DNA of 64,000 bases from Sipunculus nudus (GCA_026874595.1 CM049312.1:79337429-79401428), one strand, 5' to 3'. Positions 1 to 14,110 are shown, numbered from the stretch's first letter. Notes: generated by a model from the sequence alone, not told the origin. Numbers and translations: made by a program.

Positions 1-162
1 ACTTACATAAGCAAATGGATATAATTTTTTTTCTTGTGATGTTTTAGTTCAGGACCCGATGAAATTTATATTATGTTCAAAATGTAATATTATTTAATAT
101 TAATGGAAATCTATGTAGTTGTGACTTTAATGCAGCAACATGAAATGTGCTATGTTTCTCAC

Positions 163-165
<3 letters not shown>

Positions 166-212
<47 letters not shown>
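166..212. repeat. (TA)n microsatellite
   Basis: An uninterrupted alternating TA tract of about 47 bases. It creates a spurious Tyr-Ile open frame. It is one of about ten long TA tracts in the window. Confidence 0.95.
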
Positions 213-216
<4 letters not shown>

Positions 217-480
217 CCAATAATATATATTCAAACATCCGTGCAATGTTTCACCGTAGTAAAAATATATACGGCATTCTCTATTAATGTTCTAACGCAA
301 TTTGTGTTGTAGGTAACCGCACCTTCGAACAAACGTCAGATGGCAAACTCTCCGGAAAGAGAAAGAAAAAGTGCTCGATTAAATCATTTAAGGAATTTCT
401 ATACATTTATTCGTATGGTATATAATTAATATAAGATATATATCAAATAATTTTGTATTTCTAAAGGTCGATACATGTGT

Positions 481-1142
481 AGTATCTACCAGCTGAAGAA
501 ACCCTCATCGGACATGCTGGTGCGATTTGTAAGTCGTCCCTAGGTGTAGGCGGAAAAGCTGCAGCACAGTGTAACGGCAGTTCCGGCAGAGCTGGTGGCT
601 TTGGTAGACCCGGACAGCTTGCCCTCCATAAGAAACTTTGATAGTTGCAGAATACAGCAGTACTCCTTTACACTTTCGGGGGAAACCATACCCGGACAGC
701 TGCTCAGGTATTTAAATTTATATCTTATTATTGACTAAACGGTTAAAGAAAATCTGCCATTAGTGACAATTGATCGTTTAAATGATAGGGTATCTCACTT
801 GCTTTGGTTCATATTCCTCTTATTCTCACAACCAAAATATTTTCCACATGAGGGAAATATTCATATACTTTAGCTGATTACAATCAGCTAGCTGATCATT
901 TTTTTTTATTATAGCTGTATATACTTAAGTTTTCTTTTTATTTTTGCGTTTTTAGGGAACTACAAAAGGAAGGGAACCTTGGTGACAGCCACAGAGTGTT
1001 CCATGCGGACATTTATGCTGAACTATCAAATAGTCAGGCAAGGCAACCCGGGCATATCCATAGTGCACCGACCGAAACACTGCCCCTGGCTTACGAGACT
1101 TGGTTCACACCCGTATTGTCTGCACAGCAGAAGAATTTTTAA
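481..1142 (+). pseudogene. Two-exon protein-coding fragment (copy 1), function unknown
   Basis: One frame is open from 550 to 707 (52 codons). It ends at a GT donor (GTATTT at 708) with two bases of a codon left. It rejoins in phase after an AG acceptor at 954-955 and runs 956-1142 to TAA (61 codons). The joined peptide of about 115 residues reads like a soluble protein, with segments such as LVALVDPDSLPSIRNFD and DSHRVFHADIYAELS. I do not recognise the family. Upstream in the same frame (481-540) another protein-like stretch is separated by two TAG codons at 541 and 547, so the gene is either broken or differently spliced there. A competing frame is open over 482-640, which leaves the upstream part uncertain. 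The downstream part is repeated at 5,685-6,183, where the acceptor is lost. Seen: open frames and matching splice phases. Inferred: a real or recently real gene fragment. Confidence 0.35.
662..1106 (+). repeat. Duplicated ~450-bp block, copy 1
   Basis: Spans the end of the first putative exon, the whole intron and most of the second exon of the fragment above. It matches 5,685-6,183 closely across exon and intron alike, so the duplication was at DNA level and not by retrotransposition. Shared landmarks are GGACAGCTGCTCAGGTATTT, TAGCTGATCATTTTT and CATGCGGACATTTATGCTG. Confidence 0.85.
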
Positions 1143-4100
1143 TATCTTGCTATTTAAGTCAAGACTTTGATATCAATGATTATAACCATGAGAATTGTTT
1201 ATTTTAGGATTTTTATCTCTCCAGAGTAAAGACAGCGTAAAATGAAGTATCTCATGCTCCATAACTTAGACATTGTTTATACTCGGGTCACATGCCCGGC
1301 CGTATTTATCTTGAGATAGCATTACCTAGAGATTCTTCAACTGTTTATTAATGTTAATGTCAAGGCAATGGGTTATAATAAAAACTTGATAATGTTCATT
1401 AAATAGGTCATGAAAAGACATGTCAGCACCCTTATCGATATTAGACTAGTTTAATGTCCGATAAGACCTGACATACAACGGCAGGAGAATGTATATTTAC
1501 AGTATAAAAATGCACACTCAAATTTGTTCCTCGGTTACAGCGATCCAGCGTGGAAGCTGCAGAGTCACTGAGGATTGTTTGAGGTTTGTAATGACCTTGT
1601 AGTCATATGATATTTCATAAAATTTATAATAGCTCCGGTGTACTGACAAGATTCAAGTGAACACACATGGCCCAGCTCAGTCGACAAGGACTTACTCTCC
1701 GCCCAAAGAACTTTTTCCGAGGCAGGTCCTTTTTTTAGAATTCATTTCCATTGGACTTTGACTAGCTGAAACCTAGCCACTTTTAAAGAGAAGTTACACA
1801 TACTTATTTATGCAATCTATTGACGGCTCTTAGTGCAGTTTGTGCAGCGGTTATTTCAACATTGTAATTTGCATTTGTTTAATTTCCGTACGCTTGCTTA
1901 TTTCAATTGCGTTTTGTAGTCCATAATTCCGGATGTTAGGCTTTAAAATATAAATATCACCTTATTATGTTTTTTTTTACAGATTACTGAAATATGCTTT
2001 GATAGGTTTAATCAGTTTCTGACATTTATCCATGACAGTGGGACACACCATAGCGCTTGTGTGCGTGTGCGCGTGTTATATTGAAGCCATGGTGGTGGCA
2101 TAAAAGTCCCGAATTCCAACCGTTTTGCTAGAAAAACAAGCCACATTGGCAAGACGATGAAATTCGCCTATATATATGCATCTCGTAACACATACTATCT
2201 GGAAACTTCTTGGTGAACCAGGTTGCTGTAATTATAACTCAAAATTCCTTTTCTCCGGGAACCAACGGCGTCATGTAGGACAGGCTCTTATTTGGAACCT
2301 TGAAATACCAAAAATATAAAATTATTTTAATAGGGATTAATAGAGTAGGTTTCGATCCAATTTCGTCGATACATAAGTCAAGCATACCAACCACTCCCTT
2401 TATTTAAGGAATTTCATTGGCGAGACAGATCCACCTATTTCTGCAACTTTATATATATTCACCCTTGCATAAACCCTAATTATAAATGTAACTACATATT
2501 TAACGTCAACATAATTGGCTGTATCCGAATAGACAGTTTTTCTTTCAAGGACGTATTTTATGAGACAGTACCCTGTTAGAATCAACGAAGCCAGTTTTTG
2601 TTCAGGTAGTGTAAATATTTCATGGTACATCCTTTGTCTTATTTTTTCTCTCTTTGTTCAATTTGTAGTCCGATACCATTTGAAAAATATATACTTTAAA
2701 GTTCTATATATCTGATTAGTAATTGATCCGGTGTCTGATCAATAAAATAAACATTCTCGCCGTATCTAACATATTTCTGCAAATGTCAGCATGAAACCCC
2801 CAGTCTTGTTATTTTTGTAAGCAAATGCATTCATCCTATAGATACGATGTACCAAAACATGTTATTCAAACAAGATAGACAACGACCCAATATCGCATCC
2901 CCATTAACAAGATACAAGAGTTCCGATGTCGTCGCCATAACATATTTCACAGCCACGCTTCGTGTGAGTCGCAACGTTGTTAATGTCATGGTTTCTGCAT
3001 AACTCATTTCCTATGGAAGGTTATGGGTCTGAAGCACTGGTGATTGCAACGTTTCATTAGTCGAGAATGAATTAAATATAACTAAATGTGGGCGACCTAC
3101 AGCAAGAGTATTCTTCACTTGATACGGGTGCCTGGAGTCGGATGTTATCCACATGAAACTCTTGTGCTACAACACCCATTAATTATAAATGACCGTAGGA
3201 AGCTCCCTTGATAGTTCGGTGTTACAGACCAAATTGTCGGTATTTTTTCGATTTTGCCTGCCTTTGGTCGCGTTTGTCTTTTTACACTGTGCATTGTATC
3301 ATAGGTATTATTGCACCTTATATTTGAATAGTTTTTATGAAAATATCAAATCTGAAATATTGATTGAAGAAGTCACGTTCCATGTATGGTTTTGTTAAGG
3401 ATTCCTCTCTTATTTTTATTTGTTTGGTCGACATTTCGTAGTAGCGTAAGTGTTGTTTTCGTTGACATAAGAATATTATTTGATGAATGGGTCTTGAAGC
3501 GCTAAGCTGTCCACGTGTTGTAAGACCTATTATTAAAATCGATCGCTTTAATAAAGTAAGAATACAATTAGAGTGATACTAATAGCTCTGTTTTCGTTTT
3601 AATGCTATTTTCCGAAATTGCCACGGTTGCGTGATCTGCTCAGCTGGAGACTTGGCAGATAAATGTTACCTAAGAGTGGCATCTGCCGTTCATTCATATG
3701 GCCTATATTAAGCGGTAACTTATCTGGTTTGCTAGACGTCTTCCAACCACAAATAGACTTACGCCAGGGCGAAATCATTTGTCCGCTACATAAGTATCTG
3801 TGTTTTCAGAGGCCACCTAGTAGCCATTTTTTCAGGTTTGGCACTTGTGCGGCTTGATGATCAAAATTAGCATAATTCAGGAAATAACATGTATAACAAA
3901 GAAGCATAAGAAATGAATTCACCTTTTGCCTGCACCCTTGTTAATCTTATTTTTAAGGTATAACGACACAAGAAACTTTCCACTCAATAGAAGAGATGAC
4001 GAAATAGCGTTAACAAAGTTTTACACGAATGGTCCATGCATAAAGTTTCCCCAAACGTATCCTTTGCCGACACTTGTTGGAAAACTTGGCGGCAGCTGCT

Positions 4101-5684
4101 AATTACGGGCACCGGATAGCAGTCCCTTGAAAGATGTTACGTATGATTGAAGTTATTAAGATTATGAGTAAAACGACTATTGGGCAATAACGGATAATCG
4201 GCATTTTTACCAAATTTAAATATCATAAATAAATGAACCTGCCTACAGGGGACACGCTTGAAAGTGCTGCCGGCTTAATCGAAGGCTGATCAATCGTGTG
4301 TGGCCAAGGGTGACGATTTCGACTGACCCTTATCTGACCTTAACTGGTCCCTGTTTTAATAAGTCCCTGTCTTTGATCTTTCAACCACCTTTCCATCTGT
4401 TCAGCAGCGTTCACTTAAGAGGGATCTATAAACAAGGCTAAGCGTTTCAGGTGATCTTTACTTTAGTAGCACAGTGAAGTGACACAGCCTACTTACCGAT
4501 TGGTGTGTACATTAAGCATCAATGAGCGTCTTCTGTTAGAGAGGCCAATTGATACCCTTCACGAGAAATGCCTTATCATTTAAAAATCCTCTCCCTGTAA
4601 TGCTTTATCTATTTGTTTGAGAGTGGCGTTTCGTGTATATCGGCTGTAAATATCATTCGTACCACACGCATTTTTAACATTCAGAACTTTCTTGTTTGGT
4701 GATGGTTTCCTGAAATTGGTATGAAACGTGGGATAATTTATTAATTCATTCATGATCTATTTCATTATGTTGGTAAGAAATGTACGTTTAACCAACAATT
4801 GATGATGTGATGTAGTTATAAGATGCGACCTGCGACTGTCACCGCACGACATATATGTAGTTGACATGACAAGGATTAATTAGAAGGAGGATTTTATTTT
4901 TACCGTGCGCTCTGCCCTGTTTTCCTCATAAAGTTGTCGATCGTTTATTTATTTAAATTAATCTCAACACCTTAGATACCATCACATGCTGCTACCTAGC
5001 CGAAGTGCCGTGATGCTACACTTCTACAATCCAGTGAGATAAAACACAGATTACAGGCCTCACCGAACGCTGTGTTGCACTGCGCCGCGCCGCTTTGAGG
5101 TGCTGTAAATACCATATTTGGGCATTTTTGCGGCGTTGTAAAGAGAAGAAAGTTCAGCAGCGCAGTGCGTTGTTTGATGCAAACTCTCCAGTGTATTTAT
5201 CCACTGAGGGTATGTATATTGTATAACACAAATCGTTATCGGAGAATCATAGTTAAAGGACAGTTAGGATTGATGTTCTCTGAACCATATGTTTCATTGT
5301 TTTCTTATTAAATGTTTAATACTATAATTAAAACATAAACTATTAGAAAACTCAAAGAACTGCATGTACAAAGCAAGGTATTATTACATTACACCCACTC
5401 TTTCACTATTCCATAATGATTCAAATGACTTTACTCATTAAGATTAAAATGCCGTTACTCGTTATAAGGTGAGTTTTACGGGGAAATTAAATAAAATTAT
5501 ACACTGCTTTTGTAGTCCGCATGCAAGGGAAGTAATGAAGGTCACCATGTTAAGCGATCACAGTGCCTGACAGATCCAGATAACGAACTTGCCAACAGGT
5601 TTTGTGATACAAAAAAATGCACAATTCATTGAAATCCTTACCTCCAAGACACAGGTAATACATCATTTTGTTAATTATGATAAA
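1143..5684. other. Non-coding stretch, no gene seen
   Basis: About 4.5 kb of mostly AT-rich sequence with only short chance open frames. The one compositional outlier is a small GC-rich patch at about 4,980-5,180, which holds CACTGCGCCGCGCCGC and, 90 bases on, CAGCGCAGTGCG. These form a partial inverted match and may be part of a small interspersed repeat. No splice-consistent exon was found. Confidence 0.5.
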
Positions 5685-6183
5685 CTCCCTTTACATTCTC
5701 GGGGGAAACCCTTGCCGGACAGCTGCTCAGGTATTTAAATTTGTATCTTAATATTGACTAAATAGCTAAAGCAAATCTGCCATTTGTGACAATAGATCGT
5801 TTGCATGACAGGGTATCTCACTTGCTTTGGTCCATATTCCTTTTATCCTCACAACCAAAATATTTTTCAAATGATTGAAATATTCATATACTTATTTTGT
5901 TTTTGCTGTAGCCATTAAATTTATATATTTAAGATTATTGTAATCTTGCTGATTACAATTAGCTAGCTGATCATTTTTTTTATTATAGCTGTATATACTT
6001 AAGTTTTCTTTTTATTTTTGCGTTTTTACGGGAACTAAAAAAAAAGAAGAGAACCTTGGTGACAGCCACAAAGTGTTCCATGCGGACATTTATGCTGAAC
6101 TATCAAATAGTCAGGCAAGGCAACCCGGGCGTATCCATAATGCACCGACCGAAACACTGCCCCTGGCTTCCGAAACTTGGTCA
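5685..6183 (+). pseudogene. Decayed copy 2 of the two-exon fragment
   Basis: Second copy of the block at 662-1,106. The donor (CTCAGGTATTT) is kept. The acceptor AG of copy 1 (TTTTTAGGGAAC) is TTTTTACGGGAAC here, and the following codons carry an A-rich insertion of two bases that shifts the frame. There is also extra sequence of about 45 bases in the intron near 5,900-5,950. The copy starts abruptly in the first exon and ends just after CTTGG, so it lacks both gene ends. It cannot make the copy-1 peptide. Seen directly by comparing the two blocks. Confidence 0.6.
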
Positions 6184-9100
6184 GACAGGCAAGGCGACTG
6201 CTGTTCGAACTAACTAAACTTGACATGGATACTTAGGATCCTCCAACAGTTTTGCTTGCTAAATTTGGGAAAAGTTTATCGGAAGAAATTTAGTTACCCC
6301 AAATTGAGTCAGCTACACATTAGAAGACAGGCATTGAAATGACGATTAAAGGGAGCTACTGATGAAGAAGATACGACTGATAGTAAAACAGATATGAAGC
6401 TTTTGATGACCTTGACCTTGACCTTTAACCTATATTGATAAAAAACAATAGGCTCCTGTCATTTTAAACTTCCCATTAACTGTGTTAGTTTGAAAGCGAT
6501 TGCTGCAAAATGGACCTGTAGAGAGGGAACAGACAAGAGAAAGAGAGACAGGCAAATGTAATGTTTTTAATGCAAAAATTATACTAAAAATGCAAAATTG
6601 AATTCTCCCTTTCCCCCGTATACAAAGACTGGCGACAAGAACAAACATCCAAGATGCCCCAAAAAGTGCTGTTCGTTTGGGGGTTGATAGCCAGTGTACG
6701 TCCTTTATTCGGAGGTGTGTCGGGGTTTATGTACGTGTGAGTGTGTGTGTGTGTGCGAGTGTGCGTGAGAGAGATAATAAAAAGGCGAGGATATAAAACA
6801 ACTGCATGGCCATCAGGCAATTTTTGCTGAATTTACCTATGTTGTCGAAAATATCTAAAATATATGCAAATATCTCCTCAACATAGTTTGATGAGTGTTG
6901 CAAGACACTTCCATACGCGATGACTTCTGGTGGTTTCAGCCTGAAAGACCTAATAACTGACACGAGGGGCGGTCACGGCAACAAGCTGGGCATCAAGCTG
7001 TAAATCTTGAAAGAATCTTGCGCCCCATGGATTTAGACAGAGCCGGTAACGAGTGGGGTGCCTGGCTCATAAGGCTGACTCCCTTATACAGCCGTTTAAT
7101 GGCAGTTTTATGACCACACGGTCCTGTGATGAAATCCTGATCTCAATTTAATCGTAAAACTGAAACCTGTTCCGGGTACGAGCAATTCCTTTCCACACAA
7201 CCATTCCATGTTTTGGGCATCAATGTTGCATGTAAGGTTTATTTACATATCATATACAGAAAATGTTTCAGTGGATAATATAAAACTAACCAGAGTCAAA
7301 TGTTTTGAAGATCACTTTTGAATGCGTTACTTTGAATTATAGGTGGATCGTGGGGTTATTGCGTATATGAATGTAATAATAATACATTTATATATATATA
7401 TATTACCGTATGCATTTACTGTATGCTAGTTATTGGTTATTTACTCAAGACATCAATCTGCTAATTTTTCCCAATAGACTTAAAGCTTATATATTGGCAA
7501 GCGTTTCATACCTCCTTCACAGAATGTCATTTTCAGGAATTGGCTTAAGCGCTCCTCTGTTGTGTATGTTTGGTATCGCCGTTGGGCATTTTCCCACGTG
7601 CCAGCGTCTGTCCGTCTGACGAAGGCCCGATGTATCATCGCAATATTTAAAAATTTTTCCAGCCTCTTTTGCTGCATGATTAGAGACAAAGAACACACCC
7701 TTTTTACTCCACTGAGCAGGCGAAAACAACCTTCTTCATCCAGTCCTTGGACACTCTGGAAAACCTTGAACTGGAAATAGAGATAAAACTAGCTGAATAA
7801 CGATGATAAAGCATAGGTTAATGCCTGAAACGTATTATTGTTTAAATGAGCAACCATATATTCAACTGAAACAAAAAGGTCAATGTGATCTACTTTAACG
7901 AGGAGGATGTTATGATGAGACAAACCATTGAACATAATTCCGGCTTCACAGTAATATTATTATTTACAGCCCAGTAGAAAATTATGTAAAACTAATCTTA
8001 ACAGAGTAACACAATATTATATGAAATTTATTGTCAGATCAGCAGCTGGAATTAACACTTAAAGTTTGCTTAAGCTGTTTGGGCTCTCCTTTCCAACCTT
8101 GTTCATAAACATCTGCAATATCCGCAAATAATTATCAACATCTGGCTGTATCTTGCCACATGAAACAAGGTAAAGGAGGCACTGCCATTCTGAAATAATA
8201 TATGTTTAAATTTCGAAGCTGTCCGTTATTTAGGAAATATATAAATATATTTTCATCATGTTATCATAATATAAAGTGCATTTTATTACCTTTTAAGGTT
8301 TATATATGTTTATATATTGTAGGCTGTTCCATAGGTCCGGTCCAAAACAACATTGAAGTAAAGGTTTTGGCTTGTGCTCTTCCCGTAACATGTGGAATAA
8401 TACCGTCAGGTGCACACAGTTGCTGCCCCGTCGATATGCCGTATAGGATGTATAACCTAAGAAGCTTAAATAATTTTCTCATCACAGACTTGAATATATA
8501 TATGATCACAAATACACCTTTATTTCCCCAAAAGACATTAACACTTTCATACATGCATGACTATAGAAACATAATACCAATTAAATTATGTTAATAACAT
8601 CAAATTTAAACACTCCGGCATAGGCGAAAACAATGTACCTTGAACGTAAGTGGATTTAATACTTAACTTTATCATGCTGAAATATAATATAGACCTGTTT
8701 GAGACGCAATTTGGGACTCTCTTTTCGGTAGTGATTACACTAAAATTTAAGTTTCATATGTTTGGTCCTCTGCGCCCTTGTGACCTAAGGTCACACAGAG
8801 ACAAATCAGGATGCTACTGACATCATCCCAGAAAAGTTAGCTCTTGGGGTTTTGGTTTCCCTTTATCGTGGTGTGCACCGTCGAGTGTAATGAGCATGGC
8901 TGGGTCGCCTGGGTGAATATAACATGGTTTCTTTGACGGACGTTATTAGGGTAGTTGAAGTTCCGTCGATATTTCTTCATGGGTCAGAGATCAATTCATT
9001 TGTTTTACATGCATTGTACGATTAGTTAATCGGCATGTCTTAGATGGTGGCGTTTGGTAGGCTGTAGGGATGTAGGAAACTACAGAGAAACACCGGCCTT

Positions 9101-12100
9101 CTCTGGCCAACTAAATGGTCTCGCGTGAAAGTAACCAAGGGCTTTGGCTCTTCGATTTTCCAGGCTCCAATGGCTTGTGATGCTGCAGAAAGTACGAAAG
9201 GACACCCCTTTGTAATAAACCCACGAATATTAATGTATTTTTTATATTTACGGTGTATTTATATTTTACAACATAATGTGTATGACGTACGGCTGAAGTC
9301 ATTCAAAATAATCCATCAATAAAAAGGCAGATTTGAACCAAAGTTTAGGATTCTAATGATTCATATAGTTTATTTCAAATATATAAATCATTTTTGAACA
9401 GCTGAGGGTAGGGGTGATTACCTTTATTATCCGCAACGCTCGTGTGCTAAAAATGGGAGACATATACCCCATCCTTCCTGTATTTACGCCCTGGTTGGTT
9501 GAACAGACGTGGCTGTCAGATTGTATGTGTTTATGCTCTGTGTATTTAAGTACCTACCAGCATTACTACTCATTCCAGGGCGGATTTAGAGGGACTGCGT
9601 TCCATCCGCCCATATTCTACTCTAAAAAAGTCAGGGATATACACGCAATAATACATGCGAAATGCCAACAGAACTAATATGTAATATATTGTTGCATCGG
9701 CATGCTTTTTAAATGATCAGAACGTTTACGGTCTGTGTTTTCTAACTATATCTACACCATGGGAAAGAGATACTCATCAAATCGGCGCTTCTCCTCATCT
9801 GCCTCGACATATGTCATGTCTTCTATATATTTTTACTAAATTCTGTCGTTTCTATATATATCGTGGGGAGAAAAGGAGGGAGAGAGAGAAAGGAATGACA
9901 ATTTTTATTATTTCTATGAGCTATGCACCTAAACAAATATTCCAATAAATATTATATCCTTCCCAAACAAAGATATCACGTTATTTTGTTTTCGTTTGAA
10001 GAATGTTGTGCTTCATGTTTGTGTATCATCATCTTTACTTAAGTAATTATTTCTTGGTGCAGTATTAATGATATTTTTCATTTGACAGAAAAGAGGATAG
10101 AAGAATATTTCATGCAGATGCCTGATTGTATATGAGCATGTTAAAAATTAATAATAATAAATTATTTAAATACTATTTGCACGGGCTTATGTGTAGAAAA
10201 CGTGAACCCGGATGCACTCAACGACTAAGGAGAGGCAACTCGTTTTGTAAATATTACCCATAGACACCAGGGTTCCAACAACTGCTGACAGATGTCAGCA
10301 GGAATATACTTCCGATACTGACTTTGGCTGGCGCCCAAATAATTGCAGATCAGACCAGTGTTGTATTTAATTCAGCCCAGTGTTAGATTGAGTAAAAAGT
10401 TCATGTGGGTGCTTTTTCTTAATACGGGACAAACTGGACAGTACAAAAAAAGGATATTTAGGCTTAAAATACTGAACTACAAATGGATACCGAGGCTGGG
10501 TCAAAACTTGTCTATGTGTGTCATTTGCTTCACTGCCCATCATATTCTCAATTTGTCAATAAAGATTGGCATAATTTACTCTTTGGCTAACTTGTTTTCC
10601 CTGGTTTTTTTTAAAGATTCATATAAAGACAAACTTAGTTAAATATGTTCTTAATTGTCATAAGTTTAGAATCAATACATGTGCAGGCTTTTTAGGAAGC
10701 TAACGCTTCCTGTTAAGTACGAGAAAACCAAACGTTTATCACAATTAAATTATGGTGTTTTCTGACAATATTTGCTTTGAGTATGCACAATACGTCCAGA
10801 GCACAAACCGAATATAAAAATTTTGTAAAACATTCTACAGAATGCCAGTACCTTTACTCTGTTTATTTTATAGTGTTCGGTAATAAGTATACGTTTGACA
10901 CATCTCACGGTGTAACCAGTGTACCTTTTTGCATGTAACCGAAACATGTGGCTTTTAGGGCAAAAGTATTCAATTTTTGTTTATCTGTTCATCTCAATAC
11001 GATCCGCTTTGATCCCCATGAACCAAACTCGTATCTAAGGTGCAAATTTGCAGCGCTTAATGGTATATTGGTGCATCACTTTATGTGTGGTGTGTGTTTG
11101 ATTCTGGGTTCTGTCTGTATTCAAGTTTTTTTATTTGCATTAACGGGTTAGTGGGCCCTTTCTGCTTTTTTTGGATGTGACGCATAATATAAATGAATAT
11201 CATCCTGGCTTGCTGTTAGAGGACTGGCTGCTTCGGCATATGGGTCGCTTGATTGAGTATAATATATTGGTTTTATATATTTATATACCAACATAATGTA
11301 TCCTGTAATATACCACTAGCAAATATCAGAAGAAAATGATCTTATCACCAACAGATAGGAGCACAGCAAACGTGTACATCTTTGGAAGTATTAAACACTA
11401 ATCTCTTCATGGATTGACACCTATATATCATATCATACATATATCATATTCATATCATTTAATAATATAATGTAGTTTGATACCTTCCAAGCATGTTTCA
11501 TGTTTCGTATTTGCATGTTTAATCTCCATAAATTATATCATGGATCGTTTAAAATTCAGTAACTTCACCAGCAAAGGTCCATTATTATTAATTCAGTGGT
11601 CGTTTTTACTGGCATTTCTTAAAACAAACCTGTTAATTTCTATCACGGTTTCAGTCCCAAATTATGTTATCTATTAAAACTGTGATATTATATAATATAG
11701 AATGCATAATATTATGCAAGAATAGACCAATCTGAGATCCCATTTATTTTATTAGATTATTTACACTCTTCCTATGACCATGGACCATAGGAAATGTGAC
11801 CATATTATCTGCCCCATTTGATTTGTTATATTTAAGACGGATGAGCATCTGATCCCTCATCTCTAACAAACAGCGCAATTAGTGGATGGTGCACTTATTG
11901 AATAATATATTATTTGTAGTCTATCATGAACGTGTATATGTTACATGATAGGCAAAGAAAAATGTAAAAAGGAAAATGTCATGTTTTTATAGAATTTTGG
12001 GTGTGGTCGAAAACCCACTGGAACAGTTTCGTGAGACTTAAAGTTGTTGTTGGTGGAAAGAAAATCTCTCAGAATGCAATTAGAAGTTTCTATATCGATC

Positions 12101-12780
12101 TATTTGTGGTCCTTATCTCCAGTTGTGGCTGCACAGCCCAGCCCTTAGACGGCTGATAATCGCTAAAACATGCTGAATTGAGGCCCTTGAAAGTCTTTGC
12201 ACCACCGTCACTATAAATATCTAGCTTTCTTACCTTCCGCATTCCCCAAACCTACAATGACTCCAGATGCAATTCCCGAATGATGTAGTCTTCCAAACTG
12301 AAGGGTTGTTTCAACATTCCTTACACTGCTGATTCAGATTATGGTGTCTATTAACTAAGATAATCCTATAGACATTTTATATGGAATAGGAATGAAAGTG
12401 GTCGATGTGTTTATATCCATGTGTTTATAATTCGAGAGAACCCGCCGAAATAATCTAAATATATTCAACAATGACGTCTGTAGGCAAGTCAGATTAACCA
12501 AATTAAAATTTTTTTTGCATGGTGCGTTTTCTTCCTGGTGACCTCTTCAGCAGTTTCGTTTCCAAACATGCTACGTTACATATTTGTTTCGTTTGTCATT
12601 GTAACGAAGGCTAATGTAACGTGTTTAATAAGAGCCTCTACATTAACAAGCTCATACATCAATCACAGAGGCGCAATAAGAACATTTCTTAACACAAACT
12701 GACCACATATCATTAATATGTTCCCGGTGTAAGGCAAAAATTTCATATGCTATAAAGAATAGTAAAGGATATTACTGGCT
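6184..12780. other. Non-coding stretch, no supported gene
   Basis: About 6.6 kb of AT-rich DNA. It contains a (GT)n tract at 6,733-6,756, a short TA tract near 7,388-7,405 and the doubtful open frame at 8,202-8,594 listed separately. The remaining open frames are short, overlap on both strands and have no splice or composition support. Confidence 0.45.
8202..8594 (+). other. 130-codon open frame with a Cys-rich segment; coding status doubtful
   Basis: The longest plus-strand open frame in the first 13 kb. The first 40 codons are AT-driven (Tyr, Ile, Phe). An acceptor-like TATATTGTAG ends at 8,322 and is followed by about 45 codons of different character, with Cys residues in VLACALPVTCGI and AHSCCPVDM. 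That could be an exon of a small Cys-rich protein, but no donor, signal peptide or partner exon could be assigned. Chance is a fair alternative. Confidence 0.15.
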
Positions 12781-12879
12781 TCAAGGTAACGTTTGCATTC
12801 GGCTTTGTATAACTGATTTGGGCAATTCACTCGTCTGATGTCGACAGTCAATACAACATGTCCTTGGGGACGGACTCTT

Positions 12880-13330
12880 ATCCAGGCGCCGACAAATGTG
12901 AGAAAACATGAACACAGATTCATGAAACCCCTGACTTATACAAATCTTTTTTTCAAGTTGTCTTATTCTCGTGAGTGCACTATTTATTAAGGTATATTTC
13001 ATAATTATATATTTTCATGTTATTCATGTTTTTAGTATCATATTTTATCTTATAAATGTTGGGGCGTATCGATCACAAAACCTCGCTTCTCTGAAACAGT
13101 GGGCACACTAGACCATGAGTGAGGTGTATTCTCTGGTAAGATAATGATACAATAAATAAAATGAATAGCTTGGCGTGAAAAAAGTACACCTTCCTTTTAG
13201 TCCCGGTTTCGCCTATAATTAATCGATAAAGAAACACGACAACTGAGGAATTTGTGTACATGCTTGACTCACAATAATTATTTGAGTTTTTGAAGGCCGT
13301 TCCTGCCTCATTCATAAATCATGTAAATGG
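12880..13330. repeat. Interspersed repeat, LINE-related, copy 1
   Basis: Shares ordered blocks with 41,660-42,200. One is TTATTCTCGTGAGTG followed by a short AT run and ATATATTTTCATGTT. Another is GAAACAnnACAACTGAGG followed by TTTGTGTG/TACATG. The segment GCTTCTCTGAAACAGTGGGCACACTAG also recurs near 37,340-37,370. Divergence is high. The class is inferred from neighbouring LINE remnants. Confidence 0.45.
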
Positions 13331-13749
13331 GTGCAAAACAACACTGCAGAGAGAATACACAAAGGAAAGTTAAACATGAATGTTTATAATATTTTATTTA
13401 CTCCAAAGTTCACCCACAACCATTATATAGCCGAGAAAAGATGATCAAAGGAACAAAAAAGTCTACAACAATAAAGCGCTTATAACTCGTCAAACCATAC
13501 AAGAGACTTTCTGTTGCAGATTAAATTTTAACATTTAAAGCATTTGTCGATAACGCCTGCATAGCCATCTAGAAATTTAGACCTGTAAGGAAACATCAAT
13601 TAGAATTCCCATGCGAGTCGTGCTCAATTCATGTGATCATAAATGGTACTTTCAGTTTTCTGATGTTTTTGAAGTAATTTACTGTTGATTCATACAGTTG
13701 TTCAGGTTATTGGCTGAGCTCTCCAATACATAACATTCTATATATCAAA

Positions 13750-14110
13750 TCATATTTGAAAATAACATAACTTTATAAACACCCCAAATATTTTATCATA
13801 TTGCTTACAAAGTATGAAAACGCCGAATGTTACACTTGTTATATCAATCGTGCTGCGTGTGTTAAGCCAGTTTTTCTTCCCCAACAACATTTTTCTCTTT
13901 AATAGATAATTTTTGACAAGAACTACTGAGACCCTATTCAACCGAAACCCATAATTTGTGTAAAAGTTCCTGATAATTGGCATATAGAGGGACAATAAAC
14001 CCTGGAAAAGGTCAGTTTCAACAATAAAGATGCGAAATGCTCTTGAAACGTAATGACATGGCCACAATATATGAAGAAAGTCCTCTTGGGTTCCGAAGAA
14101 CATAAAAACT
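13750..14110 (-). pseudogene. LINE reverse-transcriptase C-terminal remnant (zf-RVT-like)
   Basis: The minus-strand frame of 117 codons contains FFGTQEDFLHILWPCHYV. This fits the zinc-finger region that follows reverse transcriptase in many metazoan LINEs (Cys, acidic residues, then H-x-L/F-W-x-C). Here the first Cys is replaced by Phe. The tail LVKNYLLKRK resembles the end of such ORF2 proteins. No RT catalytic motif is present in frame upstream, so this is a truncated dead piece. A related fragment on the same strand lies at 39,150-39,270, where the LNxxSVVL-KN part can still be read. Confidence 0.45.
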
